Of a stretch of DNA of 64,000 nt, positions 50,790 through 59,871 are shown in pieces. The stretch is from Bacteroidales bacterium UBA5326 (GTDB taxonomy: Bacteria; Bacteroidota; Bacteroidia; Bacteroidales; UBA932), in the NCBI GenBank assembly GCA_002408205.1, contig DHQY01000003.1:1-64000 (forward strand), written 5' to 3'. The notes under the pieces are model-generated. The model made no database searches. It was not told the DNA's origin and was given only the letters and a program-made list of their open reading frames with translations. The stretch's first letter is position 1. Each line of letters starts with the position of its first letter. The translations under genes and the position numbers were made by a program.

Positions 50790-52105
50790 TTCCAAAGTTC
50801 TTTCCAGGTGATCTTTTTTCCGTACATCAGAATTCCTACGCGATAGATCTTTGCCGAGAAGTGTACCACGGCAATAAATGTGGCAAATAGCAGAACAAGG
50901 GATAGAAGCAACTGCCACAGAGGAACACCCCCAAAAGGCAGCCGGGCAAGCATCACCATGGGAGAGGTGAACGGGATCATTGAGGCCCAGACAGACAATG
51001 AACTGTCGGGATGCTGGAAAGTGTGCATCATAATAAACAATCCAAGGATCAGCGGAATGGTTATGGGCAGCTGGAATTGCTGTGTATCGGTTTCAGCGTC
51101 GGAAACCGATCCGACGGCTGCAAACATAGATGCATACATAAGATAACCGCCAATAAAATACAGGCAGAAACTCAACAGAAATTGTCCCAGACGGATTTGG
51201 GATAATGTGCTGGCAATGCCGGTGAATACACCGTCTCCCGAGTCGAACGAAGCAACAAGTGAAGGAATCCCGCCCTGGATCTGTTGTGCAGTATCTGCGT
51301 TTGGCAGCATGCCGGTGCCCGCCAATGCCATAACAACCACTACAATGATTCCGGTAAGCAATATCCAGAGAAAGAATTGAAGCAGAGCCACAAGAGCCAC
51401 ACCCACTATCTTGCCCAACATAAGCTCAACAGGTTTTACGGAAGAAATAATTACTTCTACAATCCTGTTTGTTTTCTCTTCAATGACACCGCGGATGACC
51501 ATGGAACCGTACATGAAAATAAACATATAAATGAGGAAGCTGCTTATATAGGCGATAGCCATATATACTTCCGTTACGGTCTCTTTTTCGTCGCCCTCTT
51601 CGGTCCATTTAAGCGATTTTATCTGTATATCGGTAGAAATATCCCTGAGGATCTCTTCCAATTGCGGAATGTTGTAAGAAGCCAGTTTCCTGTTCTCAAC
51701 CTCTTGTCCTATCTGCTGTGCGATATATCGTTGAACATCCGAATCAATTTGAGCCGTGCTGTACATCCGTACTTCCACAGAATTGTTTTGTGCAGGTTCA
51801 ATTACGCATACGGCATGCAAACCGCTTTCGGCAAAATGGGTCTTGTAGTATTCCAGATCACCCTCAGTTTTGAATATGAATTCGGTATTGTTGCCGTTCT
51901 CAAGCACCTGCTGCGCTATCCCAGTAGGGTCGATCACTTCTATACGTTTTTCGTTGCTATCCTTAAGAGTCGCCATCAGTGTAGGAACGGTAACCAGGGC
52001 GGCCATAAGCAGCGGCGTCACAAACGTGGCTACAAGAAAAGATTTCTTGCGAACGCGGATAAGAAATTCCCGGCCAATGATAAGATTTACTTTTTTCAGA
52101 TTCAT
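50765..52105 (-). CDS. ABC-2 type permease, NatB-like
   Basis: A 446-residue membrane protein with an N-terminal helix (about 22-42), a long extracytoplasmic loop (about 45-180) and a C-terminal set of five or six helices (about 185-425), the layout of NatB/YhaP exporters. Motifs SFLIYMFIFMYGSMVIRGVIEEKTNRIVEVIISSVKPVELMLGKI and FTSPMVMLARLP are typical of ABC-2 permeases. It pairs with the ATPase gene 3 bp upstream. Sodium or drug export is the family guess; the substrate is unknown. Confidence 0.91.
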   Translation of the reverse strand: MNLKKVNLIIGREFLIRVRKKSFLVATFVTPLLMAALVTVPTLMATLKDSNEKRIEVIDPTGIAQQVLENGNNTEFIFKTEGDLEYYKTHFAESGLHAVCVIEPAQNNSVEVRMYSTAQIDSDVQRYIAQQIGQEVENRKLASYNIPQLEEILRDISTDIQIKSLKWTEEGDEKETVTEVYMAIAYISSFLIYMFIFMYGSMVIRGVIEEKTNRIVEVIISSVKPVELMLGKIVGVALVALLQFFLWILLTGIIVVVVMALAGTGMLPNADTAQQIQGGIPSLVASFDSGDGVFTGIASTLSQIRLGQFLLSFCLYFIGGYLMYASMFAAVGSVSDAETDTQQFQLPITIPLILGLFIMMHTFQHPDSSLSVWASMIPFTSPMVMLARLPFGGVPLWQLLLSLVLLFATFIAVVHFSAKIYRVGILMYGKKITWKELWKWMRYKNG

Positions 52106-52108
52106 ATA

Positions 52109-53032
52109 CTATGCCTCCTTATCCGTTACAAGTTTAATAAATATGTCGTGCATCCGGGGTATGATTTCATTCACCCCCACAATGGATAATTCCGGTAACA
52201 GGACTTTTATTATATCGTTCGTGCTGAACCCTTCCCTGATGGCCACGGTCATGCTGTAAGAACCGTCTTTTGTCCCATCAGAAACCACCGAGAAAGGAAG
52301 ATCGGATGTGGACAGGGGAGCATAGGGGGCCGAAGACCTGTAGAGAATTTCAATGTTGTTGTCACCGTGTATGCGCCTGATATCGTGAACTTTACCCGCA
52401 ACCACCAGCTTTGCTTTGTTGATAAGGGCAATTTCGTCGCACAGTTCCTCTACCGATTCCATATTATGAGTAGACAGTATGACGCTCGTCCCATTGGATT
52501 TGAGACGGAGAATTTCGTTGCGTATGAGATCTACGTTAATCGGATCAAATCCGCTAAAAGGTTCGTCAAGAATCAGCAACCTGGGATTATGCATAACGGT
52601 TGTGACGAACTGGACTTTCTGGGCCATACCTTTTGACAGTTCAGTAATTTTTTTATTCCACCATGCCTGGATTCCAAACCGCACAAACCAGGATTTCAGG
52701 CTGGAAAGAGCAGCTGCCTGAGACATCCCTTTCAAACGGGCCAGATACATTGCCTGATCGCCTATTTTCATTTTTTTGTATAAACCGCGTTCTTCCGGAA
52801 GATATCCAATCTTGAATACATCGTTTGCTTCCAGGGGACGGTTATCAAAAAGGACCGATCCGCTGTCAGGCGCAGTAATTTGATTTACTATGCGTAACAG
52901 TGTGGTTTTTCCGGCGCCGTTGGGGCCCAGCAACCCAAAGATCTTTCCTTCGGGAACGTCAATACTGACGTTGTCGAGAGCCAGTTGCCCTTCAAAGCGC
53001 TTTACTACATTTTGAGTAATTAAAATGCTCAT
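52109..53032 (-). CDS. ABC transporter ATP-binding protein, NatA-like
   Basis: From ATG 53032 the 307-residue ATPase has Walker A GPNGAGKTT, a signature read as LSKGMAQKVQFV, Walker B LLILDEPFSGFDP, the switch His in LSTHNMES and a C-terminal DUF4162-type tail. It powers the permease encoded 3 bp downstream. The ATG at 53071 lies beyond the first conserved residues and is not needed. The 48 bp between comEA and this gene are the largest gap in the run. Confidence 0.92.
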   Translation of the reverse strand: MSILITQNVVKRFEGQLALDNVSIDVPEGKIFGLLGPNGAGKTTLLRIVNQITAPDSGSVLFDNRPLEANDVFKIGYLPEERGLYKKMKIGDQAMYLARLKGMSQAAALSSLKSWFVRFGIQAWWNKKITELSKGMAQKVQFVTTVMHNPRLLILDEPFSGFDPINVDLIRNEILRLKSNGTSVILSTHNMESVEELCDEIALINKAKLVVAGKVHDIRRIHGDNNIEILYRSSAPYAPLSTSDLPFSVVSDGTKDGSYSMTVAIREGFSTNDIIKVLLPELSIVGVNEIIPRMHDIFIKLVTDKEA

Positions 53033-53080
53033 TATTCCGATATATAAATGTTGAGAAATTGCTTCGGGCAAAGATAGTAA

Positions 53081-53728
53081 TTACCGACACACATACAACG
53101 CAATTTTTGTCGCCTGGACCTGCGAAAGGATTTTTTCTTTAACAAGAATCTCCAACCGGCAGGAGTCGGCTCCCGCCAGTTCCCGGAAACGAACAATACT
53201 TCTGGCCAGGTATTTGCCAATGTATGGGTGGCTCGCAAGATGAATTTCCGGCGCCTTTTGCAGATCTATATATTGTATAAGCGAAGCATCTGCTCTCAGA
53301 CGATCCCTGAACCCGTTGAACCGCTCACGGTCAATTCCGTCGATTTCCAGCAATTGTTCCGGATGAACATATCCGCCCAGCCTGTCTCTGTACAAAAGTA
53401 TTTTCCGGGCATAATAGGGCCCGATTCCGTAAAGTTTCAACAAATCCAGGCTGTCGGCCGTATTGAGTTCCAGTCGTTCTTTTGCGATGACGGTTTTTCT
53501 TTTTTGTTTCTCCGGCAGCGTGTCTCCGGGATGTAGTACCGTTCGTGTATACGCGACGGCAACAGTCCGCGGCCTTATGTAATCCTGAAAAGCATCTGTA
53601 ATTTCCCGCGCCGGTGGATCGTGCCGGGGTGTATTCCGGTATGAAACAATCCTGATCACTATGATGATGGCAATAATACTTACCCCTCTGGCATGAATAA
53701 CATACCTTTCCCTATTCTTCCATTTCAT
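53081..53728 (-). CDS. ComEA-like helix-hairpin-helix protein
   Basis: The 215-residue protein has one N-terminal membrane helix (about 14-30), a linker, and two or three helix-hairpin-helix motifs (ELNTADSLDLLKLYGIGPYYARKILLYRDRLGGY, PEQLLEIDGIDRERFNGF, HPYIGKYLARSIVRFREL). Such HhH units bind DNA without sequence specificity; ComEA does this at the cell surface in DNA uptake. No other competence genes are here, so a role in transformation is only possible. Its start overlaps rsmI by 17 bp. Confidence 0.85.
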   Translation of the reverse strand: MKWKNRERYVIHARGVSIIAIIIVIRIVSYRNTPRHDPPAREITDAFQDYIRPRTVAVAYTRTVLHPGDTLPEKQKRKTVIAKERLELNTADSLDLLKLYGIGPYYARKILLYRDRLGGYVHPEQLLEIDGIDRERFNGFRDRLRADASLIQYIDLQKAPEIHLASHPYIGKYLARSIVRFRELAGADSCRLEILVKEKILSQVQATKIALYVCR

Positions 53729-54407
53729 TGTCCTTCCCTCTTCCCTTCACTACGATGACAATTTCTCCTTTTGGTTCATTTTTGCTGTACCAGCCATGCA
53801 ATTCAGACAGGGTCCCGCGTCTGTTCTCTTCGTGGACCTTGCTCAATTCCCTGGAAACACAAGCCATTCTTCCGGGGCCCATTACTCCTGCCAGCTGTTC
53901 CAGCGTTAAAACCAGTCTGTATGGCGATTCATAAATAATAATAGTTCGTGTTTCTGAAGCCAGTATTTCAAGGCGGGTCTTACGTCCTTTCTTTGCCGGC
54001 AGAAATCCTTCAAAACAAAACCGGTCAGAAGGTAATCCGCTATTAATGAGTGCAGGTACAAAAGCAGTGGCTCCGGGAAGAGTCTCTACTTCTATACCGC
54101 ATTCCAGACAGCAACGAATCAGCATAAATCCCGGATCGGAAATACCCGGAGTTCCCGCATCGCTTATCAGGGCAACGTTCAAACCGCCCAGAATCCGATT
54201 GGCAACTAATGCGACGTTACGGTGTTCATTGAATTTATGATGAGATTCCATGCGTGTGCCAATTCCGAACTTTTTCATAAGTACACTGCTGGTCCGGGTG
54301 TCTTCCGCCAATACCAGATCGACTTCCTTGAGGACCCTCAGCGCACGCAGTGTGATGTCCTCAAGATTTCCCACCGGTGTGGGCACGATATAAAGTTTAG
54401 CGCACAT
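53712..54407 (-). CDS. rsmI: 16S rRNA (cytidine1402-2'-O)-methyltransferase RsmI
   Basis: RsmI methylates the ribose of C1402 in 16S rRNA. The 231-residue product has the tetrapyrrole methylase fold with LYIVPTPVGNLEDITLRAL at the start, DLVLAEDTRTS, HHKFNEH, ALISDAGTPGISDPG and LPGATAFVPALINSGLPSDRF. It overlaps the 3' end of the gene before it by 11 bp and the comEA-like gene by 17 bp, in a dense run. Confidence 0.95.
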   Translation of the reverse strand: MCAKLYIVPTPVGNLEDITLRALRVLKEVDLVLAEDTRTSSVLMKKFGIGTRMESHHKFNEHRNVALVANRILGGLNVALISDAGTPGISDPGFMLIRCCLECGIEVETLPGATAFVPALINSGLPSDRFCFEGFLPAKKGRKTRLEILASETRTIIIYESPYRLVLTLEQLAGVMGPGRMACVSRELSKVHEENRRGTLSELHGWYSKNEPKGEIVIVVKGRGKDNEMEE

Positions 54408-54897
54408 GATCCTCCAGTTGGCATAGAAATCTGTGTACAGCAGGTGAAGTAACGTCCCAGTTGGGGAAGTGCGTTCCCAGGTATGATTCCACTTCGCGCA
54501 TGGAGGTCATGGGCTCCAGGATATCGATGGTATTATTAAAGAGCCCGGCGTCCTGATTAAAAAGGACTTTTGTAAACAGGTATTTGTCGTTGAAAGAAAT
54601 TCTTTCTTTCAACGGGTTTCTTGAGTTGCTCCTGGCCAGAACCTCTGCTACGGTGGGCCCCGGGTTCATATTCGTAAACAAGTCTCCAATAGTAGGAACC
54701 GGTTTGGGTTTTGTAACGTGAACCCGTTCGGGCTCCGGCTTAGCTTCGGGTTCGGGTTCAGGTTCGGGAATGAACTCGGGTTCTGTTTCATCCGGGACAA
54801 TCAGTTCAAAAGCCGGCTTGTCCTGGTACAGGGCATCTATCCGTTCATTGAGTTGTGCCAGTAGTGCCTTTATTTCCGAATATTCTTTCTGATCCAT
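54397..54897 (-). CDS. Conserved hypothetical protein with Pro/Glu-rich linker
   Basis: The 166-residue protein has a short N-terminal helix (KEYSEIKALLAQLNERIDALY), a Pro/Glu repeat linker (about residues 40-65, PEPEPEPEAKPEPE) and a C-terminal helical domain (about 75-165; RISFNDKYLFTKVLFNQDAGLFNNTID, MREVESYLGTHF). The C-terminal part is like a family I recall from other Bacteroidales, always of unknown function. No signal peptide or membrane helix is seen. It is between tonB-like and rsmI genes. Confidence 0.75.
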   Translation of the reverse strand: MDQKEYSEIKALLAQLNERIDALYQDKPAFELIVPDETEPEFIPEPEPEPEAKPEPERVHVTKPKPVPTIGDLFTNMNPGPTVAEVLARSNSRNPLKERISFNDKYLFTKVLFNQDAGLFNNTIDILEPMTSMREVESYLGTHFPNWDVTSPAVHRFLCQLEDHVR

Positions 54898-54921
54898 AGG
54901 CCAAATTTACAAAAACTGTGG

Positions 54922-55635
54922 TTATTGTGGAATAAACCGGTATACTATTTCTCCGCTCTGACGCGGAGGAGCATTCGTAGAAGAAGTAAACCGGCTCTGA
55001 CGGGCAGCCCGAATGGCGAATTCCTGAAGGCAATGATCCATGGAAGAAAAATCCGCAACTATAAGCGCTTCCACAACCATCCCCTTTCTGTCTACTTCTA
55101 TGGCAACGGTTACATCGCCTCCTCCAAGGCATTTATAAGCAGGAATGGGCAGGTTCATGGCTTTCCGGCCATCGAGCCTGTACTCCAGAACAGAGGGTCC
55201 GGTATAGGCTTCAGTCTGTGTCTTTTTCTGGTCAATCCTGTCGGCCGGGACCATTTCTTCCTCTCCCTGTTGTTCCCGGACGGCTTTTCGGGCGGCATCG
55301 AGTCTTTCCTGCAACGACTTTGCCTCATCATACACCTGCTCGGGATTTCGGTTTCTGTCGTCTTTCAGGTGACGCTCCCTTTCCGAAATATCTACAGCAA
55401 CATTTCTTGACTGTTGCTGGATACCGGCAATCAGGTCTTCGAGTTCGGCGCTCAGTTCTTCGCGCCGTTTTTCTTTCTCTGCCTTTTCTTCTCTTTCTTC
55501 CTGTTTAGTGAAATCCAATACAAAAGTTGACTCTTTCTGCACCAGAGAATTGATCTGATAGAGAAGAAAGCCTATCAGCACCAGAAGATGCAAAATAACC
55601 GTAAGGTAAATGCCTACTCTTGTCTCCTTCTTCAT
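54922..55635 (-). CDS. TonB-like energy transducer
   Basis: A 237-residue protein with one N-terminal membrane helix (about 9-30), a long charged coiled-coil linker (about 45-140) and a C-terminal TonB-type domain (about 160-237; VTVAIEVDRKGMVVEALIVADFSS, FAIRAARQSRFTSSTNAP). TonB-like proteins carry proton-motive energy from ExbB/ExbD to outer membrane transporters; the ExbBD genes are at 62-64 kb. The linker lacks the usual Pro-rich repeats. It is in the run between udk and the hypothetical gene. Confidence 0.85.
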   Translation of the reverse strand: MKKETRVGIYLTVILHLLVLIGFLLYQINSLVQKESTFVLDFTKQEEREEKAEKEKRREELSAELEDLIAGIQQQSRNVAVDISERERHLKDDRNRNPEQVYDEAKSLQERLDAARKAVREQQGEEEMVPADRIDQKKTQTEAYTGPSVLEYRLDGRKAMNLPIPAYKCLGGGDVTVAIEVDRKGMVVEALIVADFSSMDHCLQEFAIRAARQSRFTSSTNAPPRQSGEIVYRFIPQ

Positions 55636-55643
55636 GCGGAACT

Positions 55644-56261
55644 TTATTTGGTGAGCAAGGCCTTTTCTATGATGGCCATAAGCATGGTTATGGCTACCGT
55701 ATTATGGCCTCCCTGAGGCACAATGATATCTGCATAACGTTTGGTAGGTTCTATGAATTGCAGGTGCATGGGTTTTACCGTCTTGTCATACCGCTCCAAC
55801 ACCTTGTTTACCGAACGTCCGCGTTCAATGATATCTCTGGAGATGACTCGTGACAAACGATCATCTGCATCGGCATCTACAAAAATTTTAATATCCATAC
55901 AGTCACGCAGGGCCGGATCTGAAAAAATAAGGATCCCTTCCAGAATAATGACGTGTGTGGGTTCAATATGTAAAGTTTCCCGGGAACGGGTACAGGTAAT
56001 GTAGGAGTAAATGGGTTGTTCAATTGCATTTCCAGATTTCAGCATCATAACCTGTTGGACCATAAGCCCCCAGTCAATGGAGTCCGGATGGTCAAAATTC
56101 AATTCCTGTCTTTCTTCAAGGGGCAAATGAGAGTTGTCCTTGTAGTAAGAATCCTGGGGAATAACGGTAACCTGATCTGTATGCAGACGTTCAACAATTT
56201 TTTGTACGACCGTTGTTTTGCCCGATCCGGTTCCACCGGCAATACCAATTACTAGCATCAT
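55644..56261 (-). CDS. udk: Uridine kinase
   Basis: Udk phosphorylates uridine and cytidine. The 205-residue protein has the P-loop GIAGGTGSGKTTVV (near residue 6), QDSYYKDNSHLPLEER, NFDHPDSIDWGLM, and FVDADADDRLSRVISRDIIERGRS. Its ATG shares one base with the asnS stop. Together with the 5'-nucleotidase pair and tdk in the same run it makes a nucleoside salvage set. Confidence 0.95.
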   Translation of the reverse strand: MMLVIGIAGGTGSGKTTVVQKIVERLHTDQVTVIPQDSYYKDNSHLPLEERQELNFDHPDSIDWGLMVQQVMMLKSGNAIEQPIYSYITCTRSRETLHIEPTHVIILEGILIFSDPALRDCMDIKIFVDADADDRLSRVISRDIIERGRSVNKVLERYDKTVKPMHLQFIEPTKRYADIIVPQGGHNTVAITMLMAIIEKALLTK

Positions 56262-57652
56262 TAAAAATCAGCTGATTTAGGGGTTCTTGGAAAAGGAATG
56301 ACATCGCGTATGTTGGACATGCCTGTTACAAACAACAGGAGGCGTTCAAAGCCAAGCCCAAACCCTGAATGGGGTGCCGTACCAAATCTCCGGGTGTCGA
56401 GATACCATTCCAGGGTTGTCTCCGACATTCCAGTTTCTTGAATGCGTGCGGTCAATTTTTCATAATTTTCTTCACGCTGTGAACCGCCTATGATTTCGCC
56501 GATCTTTGGGAAAAGCACGTCCATGGCCCTTACAGTCTTGTTATCGGGATTCTGTTTCATATAGAAAGCCTTGATCTCTTTTGGGTAATCGGTAAGGATA
56601 ACCGGTTTCTTAAAATGCTTCTCCACAAGGTACCTCTCGTGTTCGCTTTGGAGATCGATGCCCCACGATACGGGATACTCGAATTTTTGTCCGCTTTTTA
56701 GCAAAATGTCTATACCTTCTGTATAACTGAGCCGGACAAACCGTGTGTCACAGACACTTTCGAGTCTTTGAATTAGCTCCTTGTCAATCATATTGTTCAG
56801 GAACTGAAGGTCCGGTGCGCAATTCTCTATGGCGTAGCGGATGAGGTATTTGATGAAATCTTCCGCCAGGTCCATATTGTCTTCTATCTCATAAAAGGCC
56901 ATTTCAGGTTCAATCATCCAGAATTCAGCCAGATGGCGGGGAGTATTGCTGTTCTCGGCGCGGAAAGTGGGGCCGAACGTGTATACTTCTCCAAGGGCCA
57001 TGGCACCCAGTTCTCCCTCGAGCTGTCCGCTTACAGTGAGACTGGTCTGTCTGCCAAAGAAATCCTGGGAGTAATCAATGCTTCCGTTTGGGAGTCTGGG
57101 CGGATTCTTCAGATCCAGGGTAGTAACCTGAAACATAGCACCGGCCCCTTCACAGTCGGAAGCCGTGATGAGCGGCGTGTGCAGGTAAACGAACCCTTTG
57201 TCGTTAAAATATTTATGGATGGCAAAAGCCATAGCGTGACGGATCCTCAGGACGCAACCAAACGTGTTGGTACGGGGTCTCAGATGAGCGATTTCCCTGA
57301 GAAACTCCATGCTGTGTCCTTTCTTCTGGAGTGGGTAGGTGTTGGCGTCGGCCGTACCATAAATTTCAATCTCACTGGCCTGGACCTCTACGTCCTGACC
57401 GCTACCGACCGAGGGAATAAGCTGCCCGTTTACTCTCAGGCAGGCTCCTGTGGTAACGGGACGCAACTGTTCGTCTGTAAAAACAGACATGTCACATACT
57501 ATCTGAATATTATAAATAGTGGAACCGTCGTTGAGGGCAATGAAAGTAATGTTCTTGTTGCCGCGTTTGGTACGTACCCAGCCTTTCACTTGAACCCGAA
57601 CGCCGGGCTGCATTTTTAAAAGGTTATTGATTTTAATGCGAGAAGTAGTCAT
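56261..57652 (-). CDS. asnS: Asparaginyl-tRNA synthetase
   Basis: From ATG 57652 (MTTSRIKINNLL) the enzyme has 463 residues, class IIb. The N-terminal OB-fold (about 1-110; VQVKGWVRTKRGNKNITFIALNDGS) is followed by motif 2 (FGPTFRAENSNTPRHLAEFWMIEPEM) and motif 3 (GFGLGFERLLLFVTGMSNIRDVIPFPR). The upstream ATG at 57715 is inside ahcY. A tRNA-Asn gene occurs at 4549. It follows ahcY by 13 bp and overlaps udk by one base. Confidence 0.95.
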   Translation of the reverse strand: MTTSRIKINNLLKMQPGVRVQVKGWVRTKRGNKNITFIALNDGSTIYNIQIVCDMSVFTDEQLRPVTTGACLRVNGQLIPSVGSGQDVEVQASEIEIYGTADANTYPLQKKGHSMEFLREIAHLRPRTNTFGCVLRIRHAMAFAIHKYFNDKGFVYLHTPLITASDCEGAGAMFQVTTLDLKNPPRLPNGSIDYSQDFFGRQTSLTVSGQLEGELGAMALGEVYTFGPTFRAENSNTPRHLAEFWMIEPEMAFYEIEDNMDLAEDFIKYLIRYAIENCAPDLQFLNNMIDKELIQRLESVCDTRFVRLSYTEGIDILLKSGQKFEYPVSWGIDLQSEHERYLVEKHFKKPVILTDYPKEIKAFYMKQNPDNKTVRAMDVLFPKIGEIIGGSQREENYEKLTARIQETGMSETTLEWYLDTRRFGTAPHSGFGLGFERLLLFVTGMSNIRDVIPFPRTPKSADF

Positions 57653-57665
57653 AGAGGGTTCAATA

Positions 57666-59060
57666 TTAGTATCTGTAATAATCCGGTTTATAAGGGCCAC
57701 TGACGGGAACTCCAATGTAACTTGCCTGTTTGGGTGTCAAATTGGTTAATTCAACGCCCAGGTAATCCAGATGTAACCGGGCCACTTCTTCGTCTAGTTC
57801 TTTTGGAAGCTGATAAACGCCCAGCTTATGGGAATTCTGCCACAGGCTTAGCTGAGCAAGGGCTTGGTTTGTAAATGAATTACTCATAACAAAGGAGGAG
57901 TGTCCGGTGGCACAGCCCAGGTTAACAAGGCGTCCTTCTGCCAGCAGCAGGATGGCTTTGCCGTCGGGAAAAATATATTTGTCTACCTGGGGTTTGATAT
58001 TTACTTTGCTTATTCCGGGGTATGTCTCCAGTTTGTCAACCTGGATCTCGTTGTCAAAATGGCCTATATTGCATACAATAGAATGATCTCTCATTTTTTC
58101 CATGTGTTCTATACGCACTACGTCGCAATTTCCGGTAGCAGTAACAAATATCCGCCCTTCTTCCAGGCAGTTTTCAAGTCTGCGGACTTCAAAGCCTTCG
58201 ATACCTGCCTGCAGGGCACAGATTGGGTCCACCTCGGTAACAATCACGCGGGCACCGTATGAGCGGAGGCTTCTGGCACAACCTTTTCCCACATCGCCAT
58301 ACCCGCATACGACAGCTACCTTGCCTGCTATCATAACATCGGTAGCCCTTTTGATACCGTCTGCAAGCGATTCGTGACATCCGTACAGGTTGTCGAATTT
58401 AGATTTGGTAACCGAATCATTTACATTAATGGCTGGAAAAAGCAGCTCGCCCCTGCTGAACATTTGGTACAGGCGGTGCACACCGGTAGTGGTTTCTTCA
58501 CTGACACCCTTAATTTCTGAAACCATGGCCGTCCACATGCCAGGGTATTCCTTAAGGCTTTTACGCAGTGTGGAGGCAATGACTTTTTCTTCCCGGCTCC
58601 CGTTTAGAGAATCGAGGACCGACATGTCTTTTTCGGCGGCAACTCCCTTATGGATAAGTAACGTCGCGTCACCGCCGTCGTCAACGATCAAATGGGGCCC
58701 CTGACCATTAGGAAATCTTAATGCCTGCAGGGTACACCACCAATAATCTTCCAGTGTTTCCCCTTTCCAGGCAAAAACGCTTATACCTGCTTTGGCCATA
58801 GCTGCAGCTGCGTGGTCCTGGGTGGAAAATATATTACAGGAGGCCCAGCGCACCTCGGCGCCCAGTTCTTTAAGAGTTTCTATAAGAACGGCTGTCTGGA
58901 CAGTCATATGAAGGCTGCCGGTAATACGGGCTCCTTTCAGTGGCTTGTCTTTTCCGTATTTTGCCCTGATGGCCATTAAACCGGGCATCTCGCGTTCGGC
59001 CATCTCAATTTCCTTTCTTCCGAAATCCGCGAGTAGGATATCTTTGACTTTATAATCCAT
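57666..59060 (-). CDS. ahcY: Adenosylhomocysteinase
   Basis: AhcY splits S-adenosylhomocysteine to adenosine and homocysteine. From ATG 59060 (MDYKVKDILLADFGRKEIEMAE) it has 464 residues. The NAD-binding GYGDVGKGCARSLRSYGARVIVTEVDP is intact, as are STQDHAAAAM, NVNDSVTKSKFDNLYG and the C-terminal KPDYYRY. A TACCTTTG -7 box is 12 bases upstream, with a good -33, so it starts the 13-gene run. The 5' leader is too short for a riboswitch. Confidence 0.96.
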   Translation of the reverse strand: MDYKVKDILLADFGRKEIEMAEREMPGLMAIRAKYGKDKPLKGARITGSLHMTVQTAVLIETLKELGAEVRWASCNIFSTQDHAAAAMAKAGISVFAWKGETLEDYWWCTLQALRFPNGQGPHLIVDDGGDATLLIHKGVAAEKDMSVLDSLNGSREEKVIASTLRKSLKEYPGMWTAMVSEIKGVSEETTTGVHRLYQMFSRGELLFPAINVNDSVTKSKFDNLYGCHESLADGIKRATDVMIAGKVAVVCGYGDVGKGCARSLRSYGARVIVTEVDPICALQAGIEGFEVRRLENCLEEGRIFVTATGNCDVVRIEHMEKMRDHSIVCNIGHFDNEIQVDKLETYPGISKVNIKPQVDKYIFPDGKAILLLAEGRLVNLGCATGHSSFVMSNSFTNQALAQLSLWQNSHKLGVYQLPKELDEEVARLHLDYLGVELTNLTPKQASYIGVPVSGPYKPDYYRY

Positions 59061-59072
59061 TATTTTTTGTTG

Positions 59073-59105
59073 CAAAGGTAAGCAAAATTCAAGACGCTTC
59101 TCAAA
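59073..59105 (-). promoter_or_regulatory. Promoter of ahcY and the long minus-strand run
   Basis: On the minus strand TTTG (plus 59102-59105), a 21-bp spacer and TACCTTTG (plus 59073-59080) fit the consensus. The -33 element lies in the last codons of the LytTR gene. The ATG is 12 bases after the -7 box. Confidence 0.75.
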
Positions 59106-59871
59106 TTTGCAGCGCATCCTTAAGGAGTCTGTATCCCGGAGCGCTTATCCTTACCTGGTGCCCGTTCTTCAGGAGAATCAGCTGTTGTTGTCCGTACCGC
59201 TCAATGCGGCTTATACTGGATATATTCACAATAAACGAACGGTGAATACGTATAAATTGAAGCGGGGAGAGTTGTTCCTGGATGCTTTTCATGGTCTGTT
59301 CTTTCATCCAATGTCCCTCCATGGTATAAAACGATATATAGTCTCCGTCTGCCTGGATGTACAACAACTCATCAATGGGGATTACTTTAATTCCGGTTCC
59401 TGTTTTGACGGAAATTCTGTCAATTGAAGAAGATACCGTTTCGGGTGCAGGAAGAATGCGGACGGGTTCCTTAACAGAGGACTTGTTCAGGGCTTCTTTC
59501 AGAAGTACGGTTTGCTTCCAGATCATAAAAACGGCAGAGAACAGACAGACAATTAAAGCTCGTACCCATAGCCCCGATACAAAGTGATTATAATAGAAAG
59601 AGGGCGTCAGGAAGTAGAAAGCAATGGCCTCGAAGCCTATTACTGCCCCGATGAAAAGAATGCACTGTACGTACCAGGGCATCCCGTATCCCTGCATCCT
59701 TTGCAAAAAGATTCCCACCGGTCCGGCACTCAGCAGACAGGCTGCAGCATCGGCAAAAATAGATCTGACGGAAAGTTCCTGAAACCTGCCCAAAATAAAA
59801 GTGTATATCAGCGATGTCAGTATGACAACGCCGATATACACCAAAGTCCGGTATTTACTTAACCTCTCCAC
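59101..59871 (-). CDS. Membrane-bound LytTR-family DNA-binding regulator
   Basis: The 256-residue protein has four membrane helices (about residues 9-27, 37-55, 69-90, 101-122) and a C-terminal LytTR DNA-binding domain (about 150-255; IPIDELLYIQADGDYISFYTMEGHWM, QFIRIHRSFIVNISSISRIE). It has no receiver domain, so the signal may come through the membrane part. It overlaps the upstream LiaF-like gene by 17 bp. LytTR and LiaF-like proteins often accompany cell-envelope stress regulation. Confidence 0.88.
   Translation of the reverse strand: MERLSKYRTLVYIGVVILTSLIYTFILGRFQELSVRSIFADAAACLLSAGPVGIFLQRMQGYGMPWYVQCILFIGAVIGFEAIAFYFLTPSFYYNHFVSGLWVRALIVCLFSAVFMIWKQTVLLKEALNKSSVKEPVRILPAPETVSSSIDRISVKTGTGIKVIPIDELLYIQADGDYISFYTMEGHWMKEQTMKSIQEQLSPLQFIRIHRSFIVNISSISRIERYGQQQLILLKNGHQVRISAPGYRLLKDALQI

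Noticed and set aside
53081..53728. ComEA-like gene as evidence of natural transformation
   Set aside because: No ComEC, DprA or pilus gene is present in the window, and HhH proteins have other roles.
59061..59100. SAM or SAH riboswitch before ahcY
   Set aside because: The mapped promoter leaves a leader of under 15 bases.
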